From JAFAGX01 sp035622175 (GTDB lineage: Bacteria > Acidobacteriota > Terriglobia > Terriglobales > Acidobacteriaceae): DNA of 64,000 bases. Each line of letters opens with the position of its first letter. Positions within the stretch are counted from its first letter, which is position 1. Of the stretch, positions 8,569 through 16,603 are shown piece after piece. Below the pieces are notes generated by a model. It worked only from the letters and a program-made list of their open reading frames with translations. It made no database searches and had not been told where the DNA came from. The stretch spans positions 14,874 through 78,873 of the forward strand of contig DASPVV010000261.1 of assembly GCA_035622175.1 (NCBI GenBank), written 5' to 3'. Made by a program: the position numbers and the translations under genes.

Positions 8569-10518
8569 TCAGTCCAGGCGCGAGCTCCGACTTCGGATCA
8601 GCTGCTGAATCCTCTCGTCAAACTGTTCGCCGGTCATATCTTCGGTCCCCTCTTTTCCCCGGGTGCGAACGTTGAGTTTGCCGGATTCGACTTCTTTGTC
8701 CCCCACCACCAGCAGGAACGGCACCTTGGCGAGCGAATGCTCGCGAATCTTGGCGTTCATCTTTTCGTTGCGCGCGTCAATCTCGACGCGCACCCCCGCC
8801 GCCTTCAGCGCTTGTCCGACTTGGTTCGCATAGGCGACGTGGCGTTCGGCAATCGGGATCACGGTGGTCTGCACCGGGGAGAGCCAGACGGGGAACGCTC
8901 CAGCATAATGCTCGATCAACACGCCGAAGAATCGTTCGATCGATCCATAGAGCGCCCGATGCACCATGAGCGGTTGCTTGCGGGTGCCGTCCTCCGCGAC
9001 ATATTCCAGATGAAAACGCTGCGGCAGGTTGAAATCGAATTGAATGGTCGAGAGCTGCCACAATCGACCGATCGCATCGACCAGCTTGATGTCAATTTTC
9101 GGCCCGTAAAACGCCGCTTCTCCCCCAATGGTTTTAAAGTCGAGGTTGCGGCGCACCAGCACACGCTCGAGCGACTGGGTGGCGCGCGTCCACTGCTCCT
9201 CGCTGCCGACGAAGTTCTGCCGATCCTGGGGATTCCAGGTCGAAAGCTCGGTTTGAAACTGCTCGAAGCCGAAGTCTTTGAGCACGTCCAGGGCAAAATC
9301 CAGGCAAGCTTCGATCTCGTCCTCGATTTGCTCCGGGGTGCAGAAGATGTGGGCATCATCCTGGGTGAAACCGCGCACTCGCAGCAATCCGTGCATGACC
9401 CCGGAGCGCTCGTAGCGGTATACGGTTCCCAATTCTCCCAAACGCACCGGCAAGTCACGATACGACTTCAGGGAGTCTTTGTAGATCAGAATGTGGCCGG
9501 GGCAGTTCATGGGTTTCAGGCGGTATTCGGCATCATCGAGTTCCATGATGTCAAACATGTTGTTCGCGTAGTAGCCTTCGTGGCCGGAAGTTTGCCACAG
9601 CTGCTTGCGCATGACATGCGGGGTGTAGACGAGTGAGTACCCCCTTTTGATGTACTCGGCGCGCATCCAGTCTTCCATCTCCTTGCGGATGATTCCGCCC
9701 TTGGGATGCCAGAAGATCAGACCCGGCCCGGCTAAATCCTGAATGGAGAACAGATCTAGCTGTTGTCCGAGTACCCGGTGGTCGCGCCGCTTAGCCTCTT
9801 CCTGCTGGCGCAGATAAGCCTGCAAATCATGCTTCGAGAAGAATGAAGTTCCGTAAATGCGCTGCAGTTGCGTGTTCTTCTCATCCCCCAGCCAGTACGC
9901 GCCGGCAATGTTCATCAGCTTGAAGGCTTTGATCTTTCCGGTGGAAGGAAGATGGGGCCCGCGACAGAAGTCGCTAAACGTGCCGGTGCGATAGATCGAG
10001 ATCTTTTCATCGGGCTTGGTTAATTGCTCGATGAAATAACACTTCATGAAATCGCCTTCTTTCCTGAACTGCGCCAGACCTTGCTCCCGGGGCACAAACT
10101 CGCGCACGTAGGGGATATCGCACTCGACCAGCTCCTGCATCTTCTTTTCGATCTTTTCGAGATCTTCGGGAGTGAACGGAGTGGGGCGGTAGAAATCGTA
10201 GAAGAATCCAGTCTCCGTTGCCGGACCGTGGCCCAGCTTAGTCTCGGGAAACAATTCGACCACCGCGGCCGCCAGCAAATGAGCGGAGGAGTGGCGATAA
10301 ACGGGCAGGGCCTCCGCGTCCTTGTCGGTCAAGATGCGCAGATTCACATCCTTTTCGAGCGGACGCTTGAGGTCGACAAGATCCCCATTGCTTCGAGCCA
10401 CAAGGGCGGCGTCGGCCAGCCTCGGGCTGATGGATTGTGCGATCTCGAGCGCGGTCGTGCCCGGCGCTACTTCTTTGCTGCTCCCATCGGGAAGCTTGAT
10501 TTGAATGCTGGCTGCCAT
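8569..10518 (-). CDS. thrS: Threonyl-tRNA synthetase
   Basis: The full-length 649-residue class II synthetase has an N-terminal TGS domain (residues 1-65). The editing domain carries HSSAHLLAAA, the HxxxH that removes mis-attached serine. The catalytic core has motif 2 around the RYERSGVMHGLLRVRGF block with the zinc-binding Cys in LKPMNCPGH, and motif 3 near the MVHRALYGSIER end. A C-terminal anticodon-binding domain starts around residue 545. The ATG is at the end of a run upstream of which the minus strand reads TTTTATACT, a plausible -10. It is convergent with purF, with only 16 nt between stops. Its upstream neighbour plsC is 113 nt away on the same strand. Confidence 0.97.
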   Translation of the reverse strand: MAASIQIKLPDGSSKEVAPGTTALEIAQSISPRLADAALVARSNGDLVDLKRPLEKDVNLRILTDKDAEALPVYRHSSAHLLAAAVVELFPETKLGHGPATETGFFYDFYRPTPFTPEDLEKIEKKMQELVECDIPYVREFVPREQGLAQFRKEGDFMKCYFIEQLTKPDEKISIYRTGTFSDFCRGPHLPSTGKIKAFKLMNIAGAYWLGDEKNTQLQRIYGTSFFSKHDLQAYLRQQEEAKRRDHRVLGQQLDLFSIQDLAGPGLIFWHPKGGIIRKEMEDWMRAEYIKRGYSLVYTPHVMRKQLWQTSGHEGYYANNMFDIMELDDAEYRLKPMNCPGHILIYKDSLKSYRDLPVRLGELGTVYRYERSGVMHGLLRVRGFTQDDAHIFCTPEQIEDEIEACLDFALDVLKDFGFEQFQTELSTWNPQDRQNFVGSEEQWTRATQSLERVLVRRNLDFKTIGGEAAFYGPKIDIKLVDAIGRLWQLSTIQFDFNLPQRFHLEYVAEDGTRKQPLMVHRALYGSIERFFGVLIEHYAGAFPVWLSPVQTTVIPIAERHVAYANQVGQALKAAGVRVEIDARNEKMNAKIREHSLAKVPFLLVVGDKEVESGKLNVRTRGKEGTEDMTGEQFDERIQQLIRSRSSRLD

Positions 10519-10631
10519 GTACAGCCAGTATAAAACAGGTCGAGGGAGTTCCCGGGGGGCGGACGGTTAAGCGGCGGTGCCGGGGTTTGGGTACGGACGC
10601 GTCCTTGGAACGCCAGAAAGCTCAAGATGCG

Positions 10632-11480
10632 CTACAGGGTGCTCGCCGAGCGCCCCGCGTAGTAGAGATCCTCCACGGCCCTCCGCACCCGGTTCGAAAG
10701 TACTCCCATGTCCTCCACGGTTAAACCGGTGGTCGAGATGGGCTGGCCTACGCGCATTTCAAGTGGGCGCGACTTGATGTGGTAGGTGTTCATGGGCAGC
10801 AGCTCGTACGTGCCCACCAGGGCAATGGGCACGATGTCGAGTTGGGCCTTAATGGCCAGGAAGAATGCCCCGGGCAAGAAAGGTTTGATCTTACCGTTCG
10901 AAGTCCGGCCACCCTCGGGAAAGATCACCAGAGGCGTACCTTGCTTGAGGCTCTTCAAGGCAGTGCGAATGCTGCTGATCGACCGGGCAGGGTTTTGCTG
11001 GTCAATCGAGACCTGGCCCGAGCGTTTGAGATGCCACCCCACAATGGGGTAGCTCAACAGTTCTTTCTTGAAGGCAATGCGGAAGGGAAACGGCAAGTGC
11101 ACGTAGAGAACCGGAATGTCGAGGGCAGAGGCATGATTGACTGCATAGACATGAGGCTTTGCGGTATCGATCTGGTCGAGGCCGATGACCTTCACCGGAG
11201 AAAAAATCGTTCCTAAGATCAGCTGCGACCAAAGTCGCGCGAATCCGTGCAGAATCCGTTCTTTATTTCCGAACAGCGACACCGGGATCGAGACAATCCC
11301 GAGCAGGACGGTGTAACCCCAAATGAGCGGATCAAAGATGAAATAGGAGCGCAAGCGGCTGAGCCACCCGTACTTCTTCTGGGGGCGCAGGCCCGCCGCT
11401 TGCGGGTACGCAGGCTGCGATCGATCGAAGCGCTCGGTGCTCTGGTCATCTTCGCCAACGGATGTGTTGATTTCCTGCAA
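10632..11480 (-). CDS. plsC: 1-acyl-sn-glycerol-3-phosphate acyltransferase (PlsC family)
   Basis: The product is 282 residues and transfers an acyl group to lysophosphatidic acid at the inner membrane to make phosphatidic acid. The catalytic NHASALD box (NHx4D) and the phosphate-binding EGGRTSNGK box are both intact. A hydrophobic stretch near residues 48-70 is a likely membrane anchor. The start is a TTG two bases after the folC stop, with a GGAGGG about 12 nt upstream inside folC. This arrangement suggests translational coupling. The first ~35 residues are polar and poorly conserved, so an internal start is possible. Confidence 0.88.
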   Translation of the reverse strand: MQEINTSVGEDDQSTERFDRSQPAYPQAAGLRPQKKYGWLSRLRSYFIFDPLIWGYTVLLGIVSIPVSLFGNKERILHGFARLWSQLILGTIFSPVKVIGLDQIDTAKPHVYAVNHASALDIPVLYVHLPFPFRIAFKKELLSYPIVGWHLKRSGQVSIDQQNPARSISSIRTALKSLKQGTPLVIFPEGGRTSNGKIKPFLPGAFFLAIKAQLDIVPIALVGTYELLPMNTYHIKSRPLEMRVGQPISTTGLTVEDMGVLSNRVRRAVEDLYYAGRSASTL

Positions 11481-11482
11481 AG

Positions 11483-12904
11483 TTAAGCCTTGCCCTCCAG
11501 TTGATGGATGACCTCTCCCACGACATAGATCGAGCCGGTGACGACCACGACGCCCGAGGGAGAGAGCATTTGCGAGGCGCGCTGAAGCGCAGCGCCGACC
11601 TCCTCGGCCGATTCGATGTCGGTCGCCGTACGCCTGGCCGCCTGGCGAATCTCCTCAACCGTCGCCGACCTTGGATTGTCCGCCCGAGTCGCAATCACCC
11701 GCTCCGCCAAGGGGAACAGAATCTCCGCCATCTCGGCAATGGCCTTGTCGCGCATGGCGCCAAAGACCAAGGTAAAGGGCCGATCCCCGTAATATTCGGA
11801 CAGGGTGGATCGGAGCGCCCAAGCTCCGGCTGGATTGTGGGCGACGTCGAGAACATATTCCGGCCGATGGCGATAGGAAGAGAGAACCTGGAAGCGCCCT
11901 GGCCATTGGGTCTGGCGAATCCCTCGCTCCACCGCCTCAGGGGCAACTGGAAATCCTTGTCTGTCGAGTTCGACCGCCGCTGCGATTGCCAAGGCGGTAT
12001 TCCTCAACTGATGCCGACCGACCAGCGGCGACTCGACCAAAATCTGCTTGCCCATCACCTCGAGGGGATAGCGCGAGAACGGACCCCGGGGGCTGACTTT
12101 GTTTGCCAGCTCCGTACCCTGCGTGGTGCCTGCTGCGGTTCCTGGTTCCCGAGTCGTGCTCGGCAGCAGCCAGCCCCCGCTAGCTGGCGACACTGGAGGT
12201 ACGTAGCGCACCGCATCCGCGGCGTGCGCCTCCAAGTCCATCATCACCCGGCCGATCACGTCATTGGCCTGCGGCTGTTGGGGAAGGGTGACCACGGCCC
12301 CGCCGCGGCGGATGATCCCTGCCTTCTCGGCAGCAATTTCGGCCACCGTATCGCCGAGAAATTTCTGGTGGTCGAGCGAGATGTCGGTGATGACGCTGAC
12401 TCGTGGCTCCACCACATTGGTTGCATCCAGCCGACCGCCCATCCCCACCTCGAGCACCGCCAGGTCTACCTTCTCGTCGGCGAAATGCTCAAAGGCAATG
12501 GCGGTAATCATCTCGAAAAAGCTCGGGTGCCAGGGCAACTCTCCGGCTGCGACCAGACGCCCGGCGGAACGCTCGACCCGATCGTGCAGCCAAGCGAAAT
12601 CGCTATCCGGGATGGGGCTTCCCTGGATGCGAATACGTTCGTTGATTCGCACCATGTGAGGGGATGTGTACAGCCCGGTTCGCCAGCCGCTGGCGCAAAG
12701 AATCGAAGCCAAGGTTGCCGAGGTCGAGCCCTTGCCGTTGGTGCCTGCAACCAGAACCGAGGGAAAGCGTTGTTCGGGATGGTCGAGGGCTTCGAGCAGT
12801 ACCCGCATATGGGCCAGGTCAAACTTGTGCGCCCCTGAGGGCGCCAGCTCGTGGCCCAAGGCGTACATTCGGGCAACCGCGGTCTGATAGGAGCTTCCCT
12901 CCAT
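11483..12904 (-). CDS. folC: Bifunctional folylpolyglutamate synthase/dihydrofolate synthase
   Basis: The product is 473 residues, slightly long for FolC. The P-loop GTNGKGSTSA, TSPHMVRINERI and GMGGRLDATNV blocks identify the Mur-ligase-like enzyme that adds glutamate to folates. The C-terminal domain has LDVAHNPAGA. A proline/threonine-rich insert around nt 12080-12190 (ASGGWLLPSTTREPG) accounts for the extra length. ATG 12904 is preferred because GGAG sits six bases upstream. An in-frame TTG at 12961 would add 19 residues. It lies between accD and plsC in the minus-strand run. Confidence 0.94.
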   Translation of the reverse strand: MEGSSYQTAVARMYALGHELAPSGAHKFDLAHMRVLLEALDHPEQRFPSVLVAGTNGKGSTSATLASILCASGWRTGLYTSPHMVRINERIRIQGSPIPDSDFAWLHDRVERSAGRLVAAGELPWHPSFFEMITAIAFEHFADEKVDLAVLEVGMGGRLDATNVVEPRVSVITDISLDHQKFLGDTVAEIAAEKAGIIRRGGAVVTLPQQPQANDVIGRVMMDLEAHAADAVRYVPPVSPASGGWLLPSTTREPGTAAGTTQGTELANKVSPRGPFSRYPLEVMGKQILVESPLVGRHQLRNTALAIAAAVELDRQGFPVAPEAVERGIRQTQWPGRFQVLSSYRHRPEYVLDVAHNPAGAWALRSTLSEYYGDRPFTLVFGAMRDKAIAEMAEILFPLAERVIATRADNPRSATVEEIRQAARRTATDIESAEEVGAALQRASQMLSPSGVVVVTGSIYVVGEVIHQLEGKA

Positions 12905-13028
12905 CGGCACTCCAGCTAACAGCTTACCAGTTTCAGTTCCGGCCTTCGACTTTGCCGGCAACCTAGGGAAGCCGAAGGAGGCGCAAACCAGCAGGATTCT
13001 AGAGAAGGCAAAGGCGGGCGAATGTTCC

Positions 13029-13877
13029 CTAGGCTGCCCGAGTCATGAAGTCCAGGGCGCGGCTCATGTAGGGCTTCAGCTGCCGGCGGGGGACGACCGC
13101 GTCGAGCATCCCATGCTCGAGCAGGAATTCGCTGCGCTGGAATCCTGGCGGCAGCTTCTGGCGGATGGTTTGTTCGATCACACGTGGTCCGGCAAACCCG
13201 ATCAGCGCCCCGGGTTCGGCAATGTTGAGGTCTCCAAGCATGGCGAACGATGCGGTTACGCCGCCCGTCGTGGGATCGGTGAGCACGGAAACATACGGCA
13301 CCCGGGCCTCATCGAGCCGCGCCAGTGCGGCCGAGATCTTGGCCAGCTGCATCAGGCTGACCACGCCTTCCATCATGCGCGCTCCGCCGGAAGCGGAAAC
13401 GATGATGAGAGGGGCTTTGCTCGAAATCGATTGTTCGATGGCGCGCGTGATCGACTCTCCTACCACGGCACCCATGCTGCCGCCAATGAAGGAATACTCC
13501 ATGGCACTGACGATGACGGGCCGGTCGTTCAGCTTGCCGCGTGCGTTGATCACCGCATCGCTCAGTCCGGTTTCCGACTGGGCCTGCTCCAGTCGTGAGC
13601 TGTAGGCCTTCAGATCGATAAACCCCAACGGGTCGGTCGAAACCAGGTTGCTGTCAAAGATCTGGTATTGGTTGCCGTCGAGGAGGAGCGCTAACCGCGC
13701 CCGCGCATCAATGCGGAAGTGGTGGTCGCATTTGGGGCAAACGTTGAGGTTTTCTTCGAGATCCTTTTTCCAGATGATTTGGCGGCAGCTGTCACATTTC
13801 ACCCATAACCCCTCGGTGCGAACCTTCTTCGCTCCCGAGGCGTCCAGGTCGGCGGACTGTCGTTTAAACCAGGCCAT
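13029..13877 (-). CDS. accD: Acetyl-CoA carboxylase carboxyltransferase subunit beta
   Basis: The 282-residue product has an N-terminal four-cysteine zinc ribbon (CDSC and CPKC, 19-22 residues apart). A crotonase-fold carboxyltransferase domain follows, with the SASGGARMMEG and PTTGGVTAS loops that bind acetyl-CoA and carboxybiotin. It works as an AccA2D2 tetramer in the first step of fatty-acid synthesis. The ATG at 13877 gives MAWFKRQ. An upstream extension to 13949 has no family support. Grouping with folC is common in bacteria. Confidence 0.96.
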   Translation of the reverse strand: MAWFKRQSADLDASGAKKVRTEGLWVKCDSCRQIIWKKDLEENLNVCPKCDHHFRIDARARLALLLDGNQYQIFDSNLVSTDPLGFIDLKAYSSRLEQAQSETGLSDAVINARGKLNDRPVIVSAMEYSFIGGSMGAVVGESITRAIEQSISSKAPLIIVSASGGARMMEGVVSLMQLAKISAALARLDEARVPYVSVLTDPTTGGVTASFAMLGDLNIAEPGALIGFAGPRVIEQTIRQKLPPGFQRSEFLLEHGMLDAVVPRRQLKPYMSRALDFMTRAA

Positions 13878-13949
13878 AGAAACATGCCGCGTAGCCAGAG
13901 GGGGCCGGCTGGTCCGTCCCCACTCGGGGGGCGACCTTCCCCTAGCCAC

Positions 13950-14486
13950 TCAATACTCGATGCCTCTCTGCGCCAAAACACCCTGGTCATAGGCATGCTT
14001 CAACTGGCGCATTTCGGTTACGGTATCTGCCAATTCGACAATTGTCGGATGCGCGTTCCGACCCGTCAAGATCACGTGCACCATGTCCGGCTTCTTGCGC
14101 AACGCTTCGACGACTTTGACGGCGGCGAGCATTCCGTAGCTGATCGCGTAATTGATCTCGTCCAAAATCACCAGATCCCAGAGACCGGAGTGAATGGCCT
14201 GCTCCGCCTCGCTCCAGGCATCCTCCACCATGCGCACGTCTTCGCGGTCGGGCTTCTCCGTCCCGACCTTGACGAAGCCACGCCCCATCTGCCTGATGAC
14301 GAACTTCTCGCCGAACGCGGCGACGGCGTCGAGCTCGCCGTAGTGCCAGGATCCCTTGATGAATTGCAGCATGAGCACGCGCATGCCCTGGCCGACCGCC
14401 CGCAACCCAATCCCCAAGGCGGCTGTGGTTTTTCCCTTTCCCGGTCCGGTATGCACAAGGATCAGACCTCGACGGATGTCTGGCAT
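13950..14486 (-). CDS. cobO: Cob(I)yrinic acid a,c-diamide adenosyltransferase (CobO/BtuR type)
   Basis: The product is 178 residues. It begins MPDIRRGLILVHTG and has the P-loop GPGKGKTTAALG at residues 14-25, then LMLQFIKG and VILDEINYA, which match the CobA/CobO/BtuR corrinoid adenosyltransferases. These attach the 5'-deoxyadenosyl group from ATP to Co(I) corrinoid. No other cobalamin synthesis gene is nearby, so it may serve salvage of exogenous corrinoids. The stop is 72 nt from the accD start, and the gene lies inside a housekeeping run. ATG 14486 is preferred over 14534. Confidence 0.93.
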   Translation of the reverse strand: MPDIRRGLILVHTGPGKGKTTAALGIGLRAVGQGMRVLMLQFIKGSWHYGELDAVAAFGEKFVIRQMGRGFVKVGTEKPDREDVRMVEDAWSEAEQAIHSGLWDLVILDEINYAISYGMLAAVKVVEALRKKPDMVHVILTGRNAHPTIVELADTVTEMRQLKHAYDQGVLAQRGIEY

Positions 14487-14663
14487 AGGAAAATGAACCT
14501 TGATTGTACCTGTTCGCGAATCCCTAGAGTCCAAGTTTCATGCTTGAGCTTTTTTTCTCGCATCCTCGAAACGAAAGCCATGCACATCCCGAACCATCGC
14601 CGCCGCTCGTTTTCGGTTCCAGGGACCAAGAACGCCAGGGAAGTCCGGTCGGGGTCGGGTCCA

Positions 14664-15107
14664 TCAGTGGCGCAGGTGATAAGGATGACCCGCCAAAATA
14701 GTAAAGGCGCGGTAAAGCTGCTCGAGCAAAACCACGCGTGCCAGTTCGTGCGCCAAAGTCATTTTGCCGAGCGAGATCGCCATGGTGGCAGCCTCACGCG
14801 CTTCCCGGCTGAAACCATCGGCCGATCCCACCGCAAATAACAGCGGCTGGGAATTCCGGTCGCGGTACTCGCGGAGCCAGTCTGCGAATTGTTCCGAAGA
14901 GAGTTCCTTGCCCCGGGAATCGACCAGCACCAGGGCAAACCTCACCGGACGCGCGTTGGGCCGGCAAAGCTTCAGCAGCGCGGATTCCTGCTTCAGGGCT
15001 GCGCTTTCGATTTCCACGTAGCGGCGCAAGCGCTGCAGATATTCGGCGGCGAGGGCCTCGAGGGCGGGATTCCTCGTTTTGCCGATCCAGGCAACTTTGA
15101 GTTTCAC
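14664..15107 (-). CDS. rlmH: 23S rRNA (pseudouridine1915-N3)-methyltransferase RlmH
   Basis: The 147-residue SPOUT-class protein is close to the usual ~155. The N-terminus KLKVAWIGKTRNPALEALAAEYLQR is written here only as its recognisable parts, KLKVAWIGKT and AAEYLQRLRRY. The knot region holds LVLVDSRGKELSS, FAVGSADGFS and LAHELARVVLLEQLYRAF. It methylates pseudouridine 1915 in helix 69 of 23S rRNA on assembled ribosomes. The start codon is GTG. It sits 90 nt downstream of rsfS, the usual neighbour. Confidence 0.96.
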   Translation of the reverse strand: MKLKVAWIGKTRNPALEALAAEYLQRLRRYVEIESAALKQESALLKLCRPNARPVRFALVLVDSRGKELSSEQFADWLREYRDRNSQPLLFAVGSADGFSREAREAATMAISLGKMTLAHELARVVLLEQLYRAFTILAGHPYHLRH

Positions 15108-15197
15108 ACTGCCAGTCTAACCACAAAGCCGGCAAAGGGCCGGCACCTTGACTTGGAGCGGTACGCCTCTCTCCGCAAAAACCAGCTTCTCGGCAAC

Positions 15198-15626
15198 TCA
15201 GGCTCGGAGGCGTCGTGCGCTCGCCTCGCGCACTCGCCGAGTCTTGGCGCGTTTGAGGTCGCTTGGCTCTAACCGCTTGGCCGATTTCCACAATCGTTCG
15301 AGGTCGTAAAACCGCCGTGATTTCTCTGAGAAGACATGCACCACGAAATCAATGTAATCGAGCAGTACCCACTCGGCCTGGCGGTAGCCCTCGACATGGG
15401 CGGGCCGGAGTCTGGATCGTTCGAGGCGATGCTCCACCTCATCGGAAATGGCCTGGATCTGGCGCGGGTTAGTTCCGCTACAGATCACAAAATAATCCGT
15501 GAAGGCTCCCGAGCCCTTTTCCAGTTCGAGGATGGTGATCTCGTCCGCTTTTTTTGCCTGACAGGCGCTCAAGGCTTCCGAGAGCTGTCGCTTTACATCG
15601 TTCTTCTTCATCGATTTCTGCGGCAT
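15198..15626 (-). CDS. rsfS: Ribosomal silencing factor RsfS
   Basis: The product is 142 residues with the RsfS/Iojap core DEITILELEKGSGAFTDYF, GTNPRQIQAISDEVEHRL and VLLDYIDFVVHVF. It binds uL14 (L14) on the 50S subunit and blocks joining of the subunits when nutrients run short. The C-terminal ~30 residues after the core are Arg/Lys rich, a modest extension. The start is ATG at 15626, with a second in-frame Met six codons in. nadD lies 46 nt upstream and rlmH follows, the order conserved in many bacteria. Confidence 0.95.
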   Translation of the reverse strand: MPQKSMKKNDVKRQLSEALSACQAKKADEITILELEKGSGAFTDYFVICSGTNPRQIQAISDEVEHRLERSRLRPAHVEGYRQAEWVLLDYIDFVVHVFSEKSRRFYDLERLWKSAKRLEPSDLKRAKTRRVREASARRLRA

Positions 15627-15672
15627 CCCATTGTACTTGAGCGAGGCCTAGCCCAGGATCGGGGATGGGTGG

Positions 15673-16389
15673 TCAACCGCCCTTATAAAGCTCCATCTTT
15701 CGGATGTACTCCGCTACCGCGGGGCTCACAAACTTGGTCAACGAACGCGATCGGGCAGCCGATTCTCGAATGGAGGTAGCCGAAACGCTATGGTGCACGT
15801 TCTCGAGCAGGTGGATGGTCACACCGGGCAACACCAGCTCACCCCGCGCCGGTTGTTTGGAAAAGGGTTGGGTGACCGAGGCTTTCGGGCGCAACCCTTC
15901 CGGCAGCGCGTTGGCTACATCCGCCAAAGAGTATCCCGGCCGGCTGGCCACGATAAACGCGCATTCGCCGAGCAAAGCCTCGGGCTCGTGCCAGGTGGCA
16001 ATATCGCGAAAGGCATCGATGCCGATGAGAAAAAACAGCCGGTCGGCTTTGGGCAGCGTGCCTTTCAGACGGCGCACGGTATCGATGCTGTAATTCGCAC
16101 CGGAAACGGCGGGGGGGGAAGGCCGCTTCTTGGAGGTGCAGGCGAGCGCCTCCGAGTTTGGCGCTTCGAGCAAGGACGGGATGAAAGCCTTCTCACCGAG
16201 GGTGGCCAGCACCACCATGGCATAGCGATCGAAATACGAGCTCAGCGGCTGCCTCTGCTTGTGGGGCGGAACATTGGCAGGAACGAAGTAGATGCGCCGC
16301 AGAGCACAGCGCTCTCTGGCTGCCCGCGCCAGGGCGAGATGACCGTGGTGAATGGGATCAAAGGTCCCGCCAAACAGGCCAATATTCAT
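15673..16389 (-). CDS. nadD: Nicotinate-nucleotide adenylyltransferase NadD
   Basis: The 238-residue product starts MNIGLFGGTFDPIHHGH, with the nucleotidyltransferase GGTFDPIHxGH motif, and has the ISxTxxR counterpart SVSATSIRES near the C-terminus. It makes deamido-NAD from nicotinate mononucleotide and ATP. The KKRPSPPAVSGANYS segment at residues ~93-107 lengthens a loop before the YSIDTVRRLKG motif. ATG 16389 is preferred to the 16413 start because the family begins at MxIGxFGGTFDP. It heads the run to rsfS and rlmH and is divergent from the sensor kinase gene. Confidence 0.95.
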   Translation of the reverse strand: MNIGLFGGTFDPIHHGHLALARAARERCALRRIYFVPANVPPHKQRQPLSSYFDRYAMVVLATLGEKAFIPSLLEAPNSEALACTSKKRPSPPAVSGANYSIDTVRRLKGTLPKADRLFFLIGIDAFRDIATWHEPEALLGECAFIVASRPGYSLADVANALPEGLRPKASVTQPFSKQPARGELVLPGVTIHLLENVHHSVSATSIRESAARSRSLTKFVSPAVAEYIRKMELYKGG

Positions 16390-16603
16390 GGTTTTCGCTT
16401 GAAGAACAGCCAAACTCTAGCCGGTCTTGATCCCGCGTCGTGGAACTTTCCTCCCCCTCGGTATTCCCCGAACCGGTGGTGCAAATTTCAGACACACCCT
16501 TGTCCGAATGGGCTTGTCCTTGGGTCCAACGCCCGGCTTTGCCCAGGCCAGCGGGACTTCGGTAACTCGCAGAGTTCTAGCCCTGCCACTACAGTGATCT
16601 TGA